From the NCBI GenBank assembly GCA_947495985.1, contig CANMBD010000002.1, positions 248,001 through 312,000 of the forward strand: 64,000 nt of DNA. The letters run 5' to 3'. The stretch's first letter is position 1; the number at the start of each line of letters is the position of its first letter. The notes beneath the pieces were generated by a model, which searched no databases, was not told the origin of the DNA, and was given only the letters and a program-made list of their open reading frames with translations. This document shows positions 50,869 through 60,452 of this stretch, one piece after another. The position numbers and the translations under genes were made by a program. Origin of the DNA: an uncultured Sphingomonadaceae bacterium. GTDB lineage: Bacteria > Pseudomonadota > Alphaproteobacteria > Sphingomonadales > Sphingomonadaceae.

Positions 50869-52815
50869 ATGGGGAAAATTGTCGCTTCGCTTTTAACATT
50901 GGCCATCGCAACGACCGCTTATGCCGCGCCGCCTGAGGGTGTCGCAACAGAGGCTACCAAAAAGGCCAATACGGACTTTGGCGCCCGCCTTCCCATTGCG
51001 GACCAAACCGATTTCGAAAATGCCAGTCGTGGTTTCCTTGCCAAAATCGAAAAACCGATTCTCAACGAAGATGGATCGGTTGCGTGGGACCCGAGCCAGT
51101 TTGATTTTGTAAAAGGTGATGCGCCGGACACGGTAAATCCTTCGCTCTGGAGACAAGGCAAACTCAACAGCATCCACGGCCTGTTTGAAGTTGTTCCCGG
51201 CATATATCAGATTCGCGGCTATGATCTGGCGCAGATGACGCTGATCGCAGGTGAAAAAGGCTGGATCATAGTAGACCCGCTGACCACACCCGCACCGGCC
51301 AAGGCTGGCTTGGCTCTGGCCAACAAAACACTCGGGAAACGACCTGTTAGCGCGGTCTTGTTTACCCACAGCCATGGTGATCACTATGGCGGTGTCAATG
51401 GTGTCATCAACAAGCTTGATCTTGCCTATGACGATGTTCAGATCATCGCGCCGCACGGATTTGTCAGAGAATCTATCGGCGAAGCGGTTATCGCGGGCAC
51501 AGCGATGAGCAGGCGGGTGCAGTTTCAGTTTGGTACCGCGTTACCGGCAGGGAAAACAGGCCATGTCGGCGGCGGTCTGGGACAAGCGCTGTCGCGTGGC
51601 GATGTGGCATTAGTGCCGCCAACAAAGACTATTGGCGAAGATGGTGAAAAGCTGGTCATTGATGGCATTACGTTCGAATTTATGGATGCCAGTGAAACCG
51701 AAGCGCCGGCCGAGTTTGTTTTTTACCTCCCACAATTCAAGGCTTTGCACAGTGCCGAGGTGGCGACGCGAACCTTCCATAATGTGCTGACACCGCGCGG
51801 AGCATTGGTGCGTGATACGCTGAAATGGAGCAAGGTTATCGATGCCATGTATGCAAAATATGGCGCGAAGGCGGAAATATTATTGGCATCCCATCACTGG
51901 CCGACCTGGGGCAGTAAAAATGTGCAAACAGCCCTGAGAAACCAGCGGGGCCTGTACCGCTATGTCCATGACCAGACGATACGTCAGGCCAATCAGGGTG
52001 CAACCATGCATGAATTGGCGGAAAATATCGGCGAGCCTGATTTTGCCAAAAGCGATTTTGGCGTGCGCGATTATTATGGCACGCTCAATCACAATAGTAA
52101 GGCCGTCTATCAGCGCTATTTCGGCTGGTGGGATGCGGTTCCGGCAACCTATCATCAACTGCCGCCTGCCGAGGCTTCGGAGAAATATGTAGCGGCCATG
52201 GGCGGCACGGAAAAGGCGCTTGCCGTAGGCGAAAAAGCGTTTGATGCCGGTGAATATCGTTGGGCCGCGACTGTTTTCAATCATATTGTCTTTGCTGATC
52301 CCGCCAATGAAACCGCCAAAAAATGGCTGGCCTCAAGCTATGAACAACTCGGCTTTCAGGCGGAAGCAGGCACGTGGCGCAATATCTATCTTGTCGGCGC
52401 CAAGGAATTGCGGGAAGGCAACAAGGGCTCTGGTACCGTCACCAGTTCAAACGCCAAAGTGCTCAACAGCATAGCCGCCATCGACCTGTTCGACGCCATT
52501 GCCACCCGTTTCAATCCGGCAAAAATGCAAGGGAACGGCGGTATAATTCAGTTTACTTTTGCGGATCGCAAGGAAGCGATTAATGTTGATTTCGGCAAAA
52601 GCGTTATGTTCCCGCGTGCTGGCAAGGCTGAGGCGGCTACTGCCCAGATCGGGATCAACCGGACCGACTTTACACGGCTGTTGCTGCGGCAGGCCAATCC
52701 GCTGGAACTGATCCAATCCGGCGCAATGACGGTCAGTGGCGATACAGCCCTTATGGCAGCTATGTTTGGCGCACTCGACCCGGTAGACCCGCAATTTAAC
52801 ATCGTGACACCTTGA
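50869..52815 (+). CDS. Alkyl sulfatase, metallo-beta-lactamase type (SdsA1/BDS1-like)
   Basis: About 648 residues. A signal peptide (GKIVASLLTLAIATTAYA) precedes a metallo-beta-lactamase domain with TLIAGEKGWIIVDPLTT and the zinc motif FTHSHGDHYGGVNGV (about 168-182), then LHSAEVATRTFHNVLTPRGA and ASHHWPTWGS, an all-helical dimerisation domain, and a C-terminal SCP2-like lipid domain. It hydrolyses alkyl sulfate esters to alcohol and sulfate, in the periplasm. ATG 50869 is preferred to GTG 50863 by ribosome-site spacing (GAGAGGG, 8 bases). Confidence 0.9.
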   Translation: MGKIVASLLTLAIATTAYAAPPEGVATEATKKANTDFGARLPIADQTDFENASRGFLAKIEKPILNEDGSVAWDPSQFDFVKGDAPDTVNPSLWRQGKLNSIHGLFEVVPGIYQIRGYDLAQMTLIAGEKGWIIVDPLTTPAPAKAGLALANKTLGKRPVSAVLFTHSHGDHYGGVNGVINKLDLAYDDVQIIAPHGFVRESIGEAVIAGTAMSRRVQFQFGTALPAGKTGHVGGGLGQALSRGDVALVPPTKTIGEDGEKLVIDGITFEFMDASETEAPAEFVFYLPQFKALHSAEVATRTFHNVLTPRGALVRDTLKWSKVIDAMYAKYGAKAEILLASHHWPTWGSKNVQTALRNQRGLYRYVHDQTIRQANQGATMHELAENIGEPDFAKSDFGVRDYYGTLNHNSKAVYQRYFGWWDAVPATYHQLPPAEASEKYVAAMGGTEKALAVGEKAFDAGEYRWAATVFNHIVFADPANETAKKWLASSYEQLGFQAEAGTWRNIYLVGAKELREGNKGSGTVTSSNAKVLNSIAAIDLFDAIATRFNPAKMQGNGGIIQFTFADRKEAINVDFGKSVMFPRAGKAEAATAQIGINRTDFTRLLLRQANPLELIQSGAMTVSGDTALMAAMFGALDPVDPQFNIVTP

Positions 52816-52840
52816 TCCCAATCAACTCAAAGGCATTTTA

Positions 52841-53995
52841 ATGCAGCGTTTCAATTTTCCTGTGGTCCAGCCTGATCCGGCGCTTGAAGAATTGCGCTCC
52901 GAATTGCAGGCATTCCTTAAAGAGGAGCGTGATGCCGGTAACTTCCGCCCTGAGCCGGAATGCTGGATGGCCTCTTCCGACACCGAATTTTCCAAAAAAA
53001 TGGGAAAGCGCGGTTGGATTGGTTTGACTTGGTCCAGCAAATATGGCGGCCACGATAAGACCGCATTGGAGCGCTATATCGTGACCGAAGAAACCCTGCG
53101 TGCAGGGGCGCCAGTGGGCGCGCATTGGATTGCAGATCGCCAACATGCGCCGATGCTGCTGGAACATGGTACCGAAGAACAGAAACTCGATATCCTTCCT
53201 CGGATTGCTGCGGGGGAATGTTATTTCGCCATCGGTCTTTCCGAGCCTGGGGCAGGATCGGACCTCGCCAATGTTAAAACCAAGGCGGAAAAAGTAGAAG
53301 GCGGCTGGAAAGTCAACGGCCAGAAAATCTGGTCATCGGGCGCGCATATCTCGCATTACATGGTTGCCATCTTGCGCACTTCGCCAGCCGATGGCCGTAA
53401 TCGGCATGTTGGCCTCTCGCAAATCATGATTGATCTCAGTCTGCCCGGCGTAACCATCAAACCGATTACCGACTTGTCAGGCGACGCACATTTTAACGAA
53501 GTCTATTTTGAAGATGTGATCGTACCGGATGACTGTCTCCTCGGTGAAGAAGGCGGCGGCTGGAAGCAGGTGACCGGCGAGCTGGCCATGGAGCGCTCTG
53601 GGCCGGAGCGGTTTTTGTCGAGCTACATCACGCTTGAAACGGCGCTCCATCAATTGCGGGGCAAGCTGGGATCAGATTCCCATGGCCGTCTCGGCAAGCT
53701 GATTGCCAATCTGCGCACCTTGCGCGGCATGTCCTGGGGCATCGCCAATCTGCTCCATCAGGGCGTATCACCGGAAACCGAGGCCGCTTTGGTCAAGGAT
53801 CTCGGCAACCGTCTGGAAAATGACCTGACCCTCCAAGTGCGGGCCTTGCTCAACGATCTGCCAGAGGAAGAATGGAGCGATGAAATGCGGCGCATCCTTA
53901 ATATCGGTATATTGCGGTCCCCGCCGAACACGTTGCGCGGCGGGACAACCGAAGTCATGCGCGGCATTACCGCGCGCCAGTTGGGGCTGAGATAG
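52841..53995 (+). CDS. Acyl-CoA dehydrogenase, larger partner of a pair
   Basis: 384 residues. FAD/acyl-CoA dehydrogenase features: WIGLTWSSKYGG, IGLSEPGAGSDLAN, WKVNGQKIWSSGAH and C-terminal TLRGGTTEVMRGITARQLGL. The glutamate of the YEGT motif in medium-chain enzymes is absent at that place. It is followed 11 bases later by a second, shorter acyl-CoA dehydrogenase. Such adjacent unlike pairs form alpha2-beta2 enzymes in steroid side-chain degradation of actinobacteria. Confidence 0.9.
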   Translation: MQRFNFPVVQPDPALEELRSELQAFLKEERDAGNFRPEPECWMASSDTEFSKKMGKRGWIGLTWSSKYGGHDKTALERYIVTEETLRAGAPVGAHWIADRQHAPMLLEHGTEEQKLDILPRIAAGECYFAIGLSEPGAGSDLANVKTKAEKVEGGWKVNGQKIWSSGAHISHYMVAILRTSPADGRNRHVGLSQIMIDLSLPGVTIKPITDLSGDAHFNEVYFEDVIVPDDCLLGEEGGGWKQVTGELAMERSGPERFLSSYITLETALHQLRGKLGSDSHGRLGKLIANLRTLRGMSWGIANLLHQGVSPETEAALVKDLGNRLENDLTLQVRALLNDLPEEEWSDEMRRILNIGILRSPPNTLRGGTTEVMRGITARQLGLR

Positions 53996-54006
53996 GGGTA
54001 GCGCTG

Positions 54007-55032
54007 ATGATAAATACAGAAGGCATGGTCGCTGAAACCGCAGCGAAGATTTACACCGATCTGTGCGGGCGCGAAGTGCCGCATGAAGCCGAAGCTGGCC
54101 AATATCCGCAAGCCCTTTGGGACGCACTCGCCGAAAACGGGTTGCCGCTGGCTTGGGTGAGTGAAGATAATGGCGGTTTTGGTGCCGACTATGACGAGGT
54201 TTTCGGCGCCATCTGGGTGTCCGCAGAAGCAGCCTCGCCGGTGCCCTTTGCAGAGACATTGATCGCCAACTGGTTACTCGATCGCGCTGGCATCTCCATT
54301 CCCGATGGCGCTTCCACTTTCGCACTTCTGGACGGCAATGCTGCCAGTGTCCCGTTCGCCGGCACAGCCGATCGTGTCGCTGTCTATGATAGCAGCAAGA
54401 ACGAGATCGCCCTTTATAAAACCGCTGACGCATCGGCGGCTGATGGGCAAGCCTTGTCACCCGACAGCGATACACGTCTGGACTTCTCCACCGCGACTCC
54501 CGTTGCGAGCGCCGCGACCAACCTGTCCCGGCGCGCGGTCGAGCCGTTGATCCTAACCGTCCGTGCGGTGCAAATGGCTTCCGCTATTGAAGCAGCGCTC
54601 AACCTCTCCATCGCTTATGTCTCGGACCGCGAACAGTTCGGACGGCCATTGTCGAAATTTCAGGCGATCCAGCATCAGCTCGCTGTTGCCGCATCCGAGA
54701 GCGCCGCCGCAACCATGGCTGCGACACAGGCCGCCAGCGCGCTCGCTCGCAACGCCGATGATCCGGAAAAAGCATGGCATGAGGCGGTGGTTGCCAAGGT
54801 CCAGATCGGTCACAGCGTCGAAGCCGTCACCGTTCCGTTCCACCAAGTACATGGCGCGATGGGGTATACGCAGGAATATGACCTGCATCATTATACCCGC
54901 CGCCTATGGGGCTGGCGCGATACGCTGGGCAACGAACATCATTGGTCGAAATTGCTGGGCGCTGAGCTTGCCGTAACGTCACCGGACCAGATTTGGAAAG
55001 GCGTGACAACCGGCGCCTGGATTGCTAGTTAA
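54007..55032 (+). CDS. Acyl-CoA dehydrogenase, shorter partner of a pair
   Basis: 341 residues. LPLAWVSEDNGGFGADYDEV near the N-terminus, a shortened central beta domain, then REQFGRPLSKFQAIQHQLA and VHGAMGYTQEYDLHHYTRR, the C-terminal signature of beta-type subunits. Probably a heteromer with the preceding gene product, oxidising an acyl-CoA to the 2,3-enoyl form. The 3' end overlaps an operator-like site (55028-55045). Confidence 0.87.
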   Translation: MINTEGMVAETAAKIYTDLCGREVPHEAEAGQYPQALWDALAENGLPLAWVSEDNGGFGADYDEVFGAIWVSAEAASPVPFAETLIANWLLDRAGISIPDGASTFALLDGNAASVPFAGTADRVAVYDSSKNEIALYKTADASAADGQALSPDSDTRLDFSTATPVASAATNLSRRAVEPLILTVRAVQMASAIEAALNLSIAYVSDREQFGRPLSKFQAIQHQLAVAASESAAATMAATQAASALARNADDPEKAWHEAVVAKVQIGHSVEAVTVPFHQVHGAMGYTQEYDLHHYTRRLWGWRDTLGNEHHWSKLLGAELAVTSPDQIWKGVTTGAWIAS

Positions 55033-55045
55033 CTGCCCGATTAAA
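55028..55045. promoter_or_regulatory. GTTAACTGCCCGATTAAA, third copy of the operator-like site
   Basis: Matches TTTAACTGAACGATTAAA (42270) at 15 of 18 positions. It lies 61-78 bases before the flavoprotein start, overlapping the last codons of the upstream acyl-CoA dehydrogenase, and so could drive an internal promoter for the flavoprotein-SDR pair. Confidence 0.55.
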
Positions 55046-55105
55046 CCGATTCTCGAGATGGCCTGTACCGTCTCCAACTACTCCAACGCAAGAGGACCAA
55101 ATCCC

Positions 55106-56083
55106 ATGAAAACACGCATCACAGAGCTTTTCGGCATCGAACATCCGATCATTCAGGGCGGGATGCATTATGTGGGATTTGCCGAACTGGCAGCAGCGGT
55201 TTCGGAAGCAGGCGGTCTGGGCATCATTACCGGCCTGACCCAGAAAACACCCGAAGATCTCGACAAGGAAATCAAGAAAGCCAAAGCGCTGACCGACAAG
55301 CCTATTGGCGTGAACCTCACCTTCCTGCCAATTGTCAACACGCCAGACTATCCTGGCTATATCAAGGCGATTATCGACAATGACATCAAGGCAGTGGAAA
55401 CTGCAGGCAACAATCCGGCACAATATCTCCCGGCCCTGAAAGAAGCCGGTGTGAAGATCATCCACAAATGCACCGCCGTACGCCATGCCCTCAAAGCCCA
55501 AAGCATTGGCTGTGATGCCGTATCGGTCGATGGTTTTGAATGTGGCGGCCATCCCGGTGAAGATGATATCCCGAACATGATCCTGTTGCCGCGCGCAGCA
55601 GATGAACTCGACATTCCCTTTGTCAGCTCCGGGGGACAGGCCGATGCACGGTCATTGGTTGCATCGCTCGCCATGGGCGCGGAAGGCATGAACATGGGCA
55701 CGCGCTTCATCGCCACGAAAGAAGCCCCCGTCCATCAGAACGTTAAAGACGCAATTGTCGCGGCGAGCGAACTCGACACCCGTCTCGTCATGCGTCCGCT
55801 GCGCAATACCGAGCGTGTGCTGAACAACGCGGCGGTTGAACGGCTGCTCGAGATTGAAAAGGAAAAAGGCGGTGATCTGCAATTTACAGATATTATCGAA
55901 CAGGTTGCAGGCGTCTATCCGCAGATCATGATGGAAGGCACGATGGACGCAGGCGCATGGAGCTGCGGCATGGTCGCCGGCCTGATCAATGACATTCCAA
56001 CTTGTAAGGAATTGATCGACGGCATCATGAATGAAGCCGACGCAATTATTCGCGGACGCCTGGAAGGCTTTTTAGCCGCCTGA
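55106..56083 (+). CDS. Nitronate monooxygenase family flavoprotein (FMN TIM barrel)
   Basis: 325 residues. TELFGIEHPIIQGGMHYVG at the N-terminus, EAGGLGIITGLT, DAVSVDGFECGGHPGEDD, PFVSSGGQADARSLVASLAM and GAEGMNMGTRF are the FMN-binding marks of the 2-nitropropane dioxygenase family. Besides true nitronate oxidation, members act in acyl-CoA routes (for example IpdC in steroid ring breakdown); the surrounding acyl-CoA genes favour such a role. ATG 55106 has AGAGGA upstream; the frame is open back to 55022. Confidence 0.87.
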   Translation: MKTRITELFGIEHPIIQGGMHYVGFAELAAAVSEAGGLGIITGLTQKTPEDLDKEIKKAKALTDKPIGVNLTFLPIVNTPDYPGYIKAIIDNDIKAVETAGNNPAQYLPALKEAGVKIIHKCTAVRHALKAQSIGCDAVSVDGFECGGHPGEDDIPNMILLPRAADELDIPFVSSGGQADARSLVASLAMGAEGMNMGTRFIATKEAPVHQNVKDAIVAASELDTRLVMRPLRNTERVLNNAAVERLLEIEKEKGGDLQFTDIIEQVAGVYPQIMMEGTMDAGAWSCGMVAGLINDIPTCKELIDGIMNEADAIIRGRLEGFLAA

Positions 56084-56085
56084 TC

Positions 56086-56871
56086 GTGGAATCTTACCAA
56101 CCGCTCAGCCGCTCCATTGCAGGCAAGAAAGCAATCATCACTGGCGCTGCTAGCGGCATGGGCAGGGCCACAGCGCATCTGTTTGCTTCGGAAGGGGCGC
56201 AAGTTGCGGTGACGGATCTTGATCAGAGTGCATGTGATGCTGTTGTCGAGGAAATTGCAGCAGCCGGATATGACGGCTCTGCAGAAGCCTGGTCGCTCGA
56301 CGTCAGCAATCCTGACATTATCAAGGCGGTTGTCGCCGATATTGCCCAAGCATTTGGCGGTATCGATATTCTCGTCAACAATGCTGGCTTCGCAATTCCT
56401 GCGGATGTTGCAGAGGAAAGCTATGAGGACAGTTGGGAACCGACTCTTGCAGTGATGCTGGCGGCCCACCAGCGGATGATCCGCGCCGCGCTGCCCCATT
56501 TGAGAGAGGCCGAGCATCCCCGGATAGTCAATATCGCATCAACGGAGGGCCTCGGCGCCTCGCCGGGCAACAGCCCTTATGTCGCCGCCAAACATGGTGT
56601 GATTGGTCTGACGAAAGGCTTGGCCGTTGATCTCGGCCGCGAAGGAATCACCGTCAATTGCATCTGCCCCGGACCGATCCGCACAGGCATTACCGATGCA
56701 ATTTCGGAGGAGCATAAAACCATCTACGCAAAACGGCGTGTGGCGCTGCGCCGCTATGCCATCCCCGAAGAGGTCGCGCACATGACCCTGTCCTGCGTAC
56801 TGCCATCAGCGAGCTTCCTCACCGGTGCGATCATTCCAGTCGATGGCGGGCTTACGATCAAGAACGCCTGA
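56086..56871 (+). CDS. Short-chain dehydrogenase/reductase
   Basis: 261 residues. TGAASGMGRATAHLFASEG (cofactor), VTDLDQS (aspartate favouring NAD), VNNAGFAIPADV, NIASTEGLGASPGNSPYVAAKHG (catalytic serine, tyrosine and lysine) and GAIIPVDGGLTIK. The GTG start lies 2 bases after the flavoprotein stop, so translation is coupled. Likely oxidises a hydroxyl or hydroxyacyl-CoA in the same route. Confidence 0.88.
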   Translation: MESYQPLSRSIAGKKAIITGAASGMGRATAHLFASEGAQVAVTDLDQSACDAVVEEIAAAGYDGSAEAWSLDVSNPDIIKAVVADIAQAFGGIDILVNNAGFAIPADVAEESYEDSWEPTLAVMLAAHQRMIRAALPHLREAEHPRIVNIASTEGLGASPGNSPYVAAKHGVIGLTKGLAVDLGREGITVNCICPGPIRTGITDAISEEHKTIYAKRRVALRRYAIPEEVAHMTLSCVLPSASFLTGAIIPVDGGLTIKNA

Positions 56872-56945
56872 AAGCTGATCGAAACCGCGCGTCCATTCGT
56901 CGAAATGCCAAAACGCGATGACAGCTGGAACGATAACATATTGAG

Positions 56946-57746
56946 ATGAATAATATATCCCGCAATTTCGGACCGTACCGATATCCCCTGCTTCTACCAA
57001 TCTTACTCGTGGGTGGCAGCGTGTTGCTGTTCAAACTCGCTGCACTTTATCCCTATTCATCGCGTTTTGCCGACGATATGGTACACAGCGGCTTGCAAAT
57101 CCTGCTCTGCATTGCCGTCGTCATTTTGTTGAGCCGCTTTGCGTTATTTGACGCAACTGGATTGGCCAATCCTATCCGCAATTGGCCTCGAAACTGGCCA
57201 TTCGCCGTAATACCCATGGCGTTAATTGGGCTGATCAACCTGTTATCCGTTGATTGGAATATACTGACATTTGATGCCGTTCGTGTGACCGGATGGATCT
57301 ACAACAGCATTTCTACCGGATTGTTTGAGGAAATATTGTTGCGAGGTTTCTGCTTCTATTTTCTTTGCCGATGTTGGCAGGAAAGGAGCAATGCCCTCTT
57401 TCTTGCAGCACTGGCGCAAGCATTGATTTTTGGCATTGCCCATCTATCCAATCTGCAAAATTCACCCGTTGGAAACGTGATACCGCAAGTCATTTATGCA
57501 ACCCTTTTGGGTATCGGATTTGCCGGTATCACCGTCTACACAAAGTCAATTTGGCCAACGATTGCGATCCATAGTTTCATCAACGCCATGGGTGATCTGG
57601 ATGTTTTCTTTCGTCCCGACATGCCCGACAGTGCTGGTGACGCATCGGGATATATTGTCGCGATTCTGATCATATTCTGCGTCGCAACTGTCCCAGGGTT
57701 ATATTTGTTGAGACTGGCCCAAAAACGGTTATTGAAAGCCCCTTAA
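56946..57746 (+). CDS. CPBP family intramembrane metalloprotease
   Basis: 266 residues with about seven or eight membrane helices. The CAAX-protease/bacteriocin-processing (Abi) motifs are present: FEEILLRGFCF (EExxxR), IFGIAHLSNL (FxxxH) and AIHSFINAMGD (HxxxN), which bind the catalytic zinc in the membrane. Substrate unknown. Separate from the upstream SDR by 74 bases and abutting the convergent DUF899 gene. Confidence 0.85.
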   Translation: MNNISRNFGPYRYPLLLPILLVGGSVLLFKLAALYPYSSRFADDMVHSGLQILLCIAVVILLSRFALFDATGLANPIRNWPRNWPFAVIPMALIGLINLLSVDWNILTFDAVRVTGWIYNSISTGLFEEILLRGFCFYFLCRCWQERSNALFLAALAQALIFGIAHLSNLQNSPVGNVIPQVIYATLLGIGFAGITVYTKSIWPTIAIHSFINAMGDLDVFFRPDMPDSAGDASGYIVAILIIFCVATVPGLYLLRLAQKRLLKAP

Positions 57747-58439
57747 TCAGGCGGACCAGCCAACTCGCTTGTCATATTCATCGTGCCGCTTGTCCCAAAA
57801 CATCTCTCCCTTAGGCCAGCCTTCCGGCGTCTCTTCCCACGGTTCCTGGCGGCCATAAGGTGTCAGGTCCAGATAGGTCCAGTGACTACCCAAATGCTCG
57901 ACGCCGCGCTGGTCGGTATAATAGGTGCGGTAAATCTGATCACCATCGCGCAAGAAAACACTGGCGACATGGTTTTCGCCGTCTTCATTGGTCGCGTTGA
58001 AATCATAATTAAAATCGCTGCCAAAGGATGAAACCCATGGCAGATCCCAACCCATACGCTGCTTATATTGCATGAGCTTTTCCAAAGGCGCGCGCGATAT
58101 GAGCACAATGGATGTATCCCGGGCATGCAAGTGGGCCGGATGGGACATGGCATCCGTCACCCATGAACAGCCTGGACAACCGGCCTCTGCATCCGGGGCG
58201 AACATGAAATGATAGACGATAAGCTGTTTGCGGCCTTCAAACAGGTCCAACAAGCTGACCTTGCCATCTTCGCCGTCGAATTCGTAGCTTTTCTCTATTT
58301 TCACCATCGGCAACCGGCGGCGCATGGCATTTAGAGCATCATGCGCCCGGGTCAGTTCTTTTTCTTTCTCACGTAGCTTTTCGATTGCTGACCGCCATTC
58401 TTCATGGCTGACAATTTTCGGTTGCGCTTCCTCTCTCAC
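57747..58439 (-). CDS. DUF899 thioredoxin-like protein
   Basis: About 230 residues. The DUF899 pattern is clear: IVSHEEWRSAIEKLREKEKELTR at the N-terminus, RRLPMVKIEKSYEFDG, LFEGRKQLIVYHFMF, the AGCPGCSWVTDAM cysteine pair, and FGSDFNYDF. The fold is thioredoxin-like and the function unknown. GTG 58439 is chosen as GGGAGGAA lies upstream at proper distance. First and last base touch: the stop directly abuts the convergent CPBP gene. Confidence 0.82.
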   Translation of the reverse strand: MREEAQPKIVSHEEWRSAIEKLREKEKELTRAHDALNAMRRRLPMVKIEKSYEFDGEDGKVSLLDLFEGRKQLIVYHFMFAPDAEAGCPGCSWVTDAMSHPAHLHARDTSIVLISRAPLEKLMQYKQRMGWDLPWVSSFGSDFNYDFNATNEDGENHVASVFLRDGDQIYRTYYTDQRGVEHLGSHWTYLDLTPYGRQEPWEETPEGWPKGEMFWDKRHDEYDKRVGWSA

Positions 58440-58516
58440 CAATTCCTCCCAATGAATCGATCAACTAAGGCGCCAATTGTAGCACGTTTGGAGGATTCAG
58501 ACGATTCCGGGTCGTT

Positions 58517-59464
58517 TTAGTCCTCGCGGACATTCTTCTGCGGTGCCATATGGGCCCGCAATTCAAAAATATCAGGTCGGGCATAGTGGCCGGCTACATC
58601 CATATCGAACTTGCCACGCGTCCGGTCATCGAGATCAGTTTCCGCGGTCAGGATTGTTTCTTGACCGAATATTGGTCCTGCGATCACTTCTCCCGATGGA
58701 GTAATGATGCAACTGCCACCATTGATCAGGACAGTGTCAGGACCATTGCCTTGAACCGCATCAAACTGATCGCCATCCAATCCGATCATCCCACGCTCGA
58801 GATATTGGCAGGCGGACAATACAAAGGCGCGGCTTTCCAGTGCGATGGTCTGCATCGTTGGCACCCATACGGGCCGGTCATCGACGGTGGAGACACAGTA
58901 AAAATCGGGCTGCGCATCATAATAGTAACTTCGCAGCAGCGGCATGTAATTTTCCCAGCAGATCGCACTGACGAGCCGTCCGGCGCCGCTGTCCATCACC
59001 GGCAAATCGCTGCCGTCACCTTGTCCCCAAATCAGCCGCTCCATCGCGGTCGGAACCAGCTTACGATGTACGCCGAGCAGCGATCCGTCTCGTTCAAAAC
59101 TGAAGGTCGAGCAATAGAGTGTCGCGCCCTTGCGCTCGATGGCCCCGACGACTACCGTCAGATCATTAGCGGCAACGGCTTCGCGCAGTGCTTCAAATTC
59201 AGGTGAACCCAATTGCACAGCATTGTCCGAATAGAGGCGGAACAGCTCCCGCCCGGCATCGTCACGCGACCCCATGCGAACACCAAAATCAACACCTTTG
59301 GGATAGCCGCCAATAAAGGCCTCAGGGAACACAGCCAGATCACTGTTCGCAGCTTTGGCCTCCGACAAAAGATCTGCAAATTTGCTTAGCGTCGTCGGTG
59401 TATCGAACGGATCGGATCCGGCTTGAACCACTGAAACGATACGCGCTTTGGATTTGCTGCTCAC
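58517..59464 (-). CDS. Nitrilase (carbon-nitrogen hydrolase family)
   Basis: 315 residues. The catalytic triad is visible: glutamate in LAVFPEAFIGGYPKG (about 47), lysine in GVHRKLVPTAMERL (about 132) and cysteine in SAICWENYMPLLR (about 166). CWEN-Y-MPL is typical of true nitrilases, which convert nitriles to acids and ammonia. GTG 59464 is supported by AGAGG 7 bases upstream and lies 19 bases after the hydrolase stop; the frame is open to 59536 inside that gene. It ends an operon running from the acyl-CoA dehydrogenases at 63993. Confidence 0.88.
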   Translation of the reverse strand: MSSKSKARIVSVVQAGSDPFDTPTTLSKFADLLSEAKAANSDLAVFPEAFIGGYPKGVDFGVRMGSRDDAGRELFRLYSDNAVQLGSPEFEALREAVAANDLTVVVGAIERKGATLYCSTFSFERDGSLLGVHRKLVPTAMERLIWGQGDGSDLPVMDSGAGRLVSAICWENYMPLLRSYYYDAQPDFYCVSTVDDRPVWVPTMQTIALESRAFVLSACQYLERGMIGLDGDQFDAVQGNGPDTVLINGGSCIITPSGEVIAGPIFGQETILTAETDLDDRTRGKFDMDVAGHYARPDIFELRAHMAPQKNVRED

Positions 59465-59483
59465 GACTAGGCCTCTTTCTGGT

Positions 59484-60452
59484 TTATGGAACGTCCCACA
59501 AAGCCAGAACAGAGCGCAGCGCCGCGACAAATGCAAGCGGCTGATCGAGCATCAGGTGATGTTCCGCCTTGGGCACCGCGATCATCGGAATATGGGCACC
59601 GCCCAACTCACGCAAATAGGCCGCGCTGTCGGCATCGAACAATCTGCTATTCTCGCCATAGATAATCGCCAGCCGGTGTGGCAGATCGACTATCCGCTGA
59701 GGCGCCTGCCTCCATTTTTCCTGATCATTCTCGCTACGATGGAATACTTTCGGATTGAATTTCCAGGTCCAGCCGCCTTCAACCCGGCGCATGCTGTGAT
59801 AAGCCATATATTCCAGCAGAAACGGTGTCTGCACATCTTGCGGAGGGGCCAACACAAAACGTCCGCGCGCCGTCTCATAGTCGGGATAGACATTAGTTGG
59901 CCGATCCGACTTGCCGGAACCGGGAGGACCGCCGCCACCCTTGAAATGGGCAGCGAGTTTTTCAGGCCGCATGATCATCAGGTCGCAGATAATCATGCCG
60001 CCAAACCGCTCCCCGGCCAACTCCATCGCCGTGAGTGCGACACCTGATCCAAAGCTGTGTGCAATGATTTTAGGTTTCACCGGGCCGGAAAAAAGATCCA
60101 GCGCATCGGCGAGCGCGACCATGTCTTCGGCGCGCCGTGTTCCTTCAAACACTGCTCCAATTTCGCTTCCCCCCATGCCGGCCAGATCATAGACGACAAT
60201 ATCATAGTCCTCGGCGAGGAACGGAGCGATAAACGCGAAACAGCGGGCATGGGCAAGAAAGCCGTGTGTCAGCAATAACGGCGGTTTACCGCGCTTACCC
60301 CAGCGGAAATAGTGGACCTTTTGTCCACCCACTTCGACAAATCCTTCCTCACGCGGAACATCCAAGGCCTCAGTGAACCAGGATGGCAGATCTTGATCGG
60401 CAGACCAGAGATCAACAATATCTCCGCTGCCCGTCGCTGCAGGTTCAGACAA
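59484..60452 (-). CDS. Alpha/beta hydrolase
   Basis: About 322 residues. Oxyanion-hole LLTHGFLAHARCF, VVYDLAGMGGS, nucleophile elbow IIAHSFGSGVAL (serine), acid in YGENSRLFD and histidine in AEHHLMLDQP. An ester or CoA-thioester hydrolase acting in the cytosol; substrate not evident. TTG 60452 fits a GAGG 9 bases upstream and overlaps the ridA-like stop; other TTG codons up to 60473 are open. Confidence 0.82.
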   Translation of the reverse strand: MSEPAATGSGDIVDLWSADQDLPSWFTEALDVPREEGFVEVGGQKVHYFRWGKRGKPPLLLTHGFLAHARCFAFIAPFLAEDYDIVVYDLAGMGGSEIGAVFEGTRRAEDMVALADALDLFSGPVKPKIIAHSFGSGVALTAMELAGERFGGMIICDLMIMRPEKLAAHFKGGGGPPGSGKSDRPTNVYPDYETARGRFVLAPPQDVQTPFLLEYMAYHSMRRVEGGWTWKFNPKVFHRSENDQEKWRQAPQRIVDLPHRLAIIYGENSRLFDADSAAYLRELGGAHIPMIAVPKAEHHLMLDQPLAFVAALRSVLALWDVP

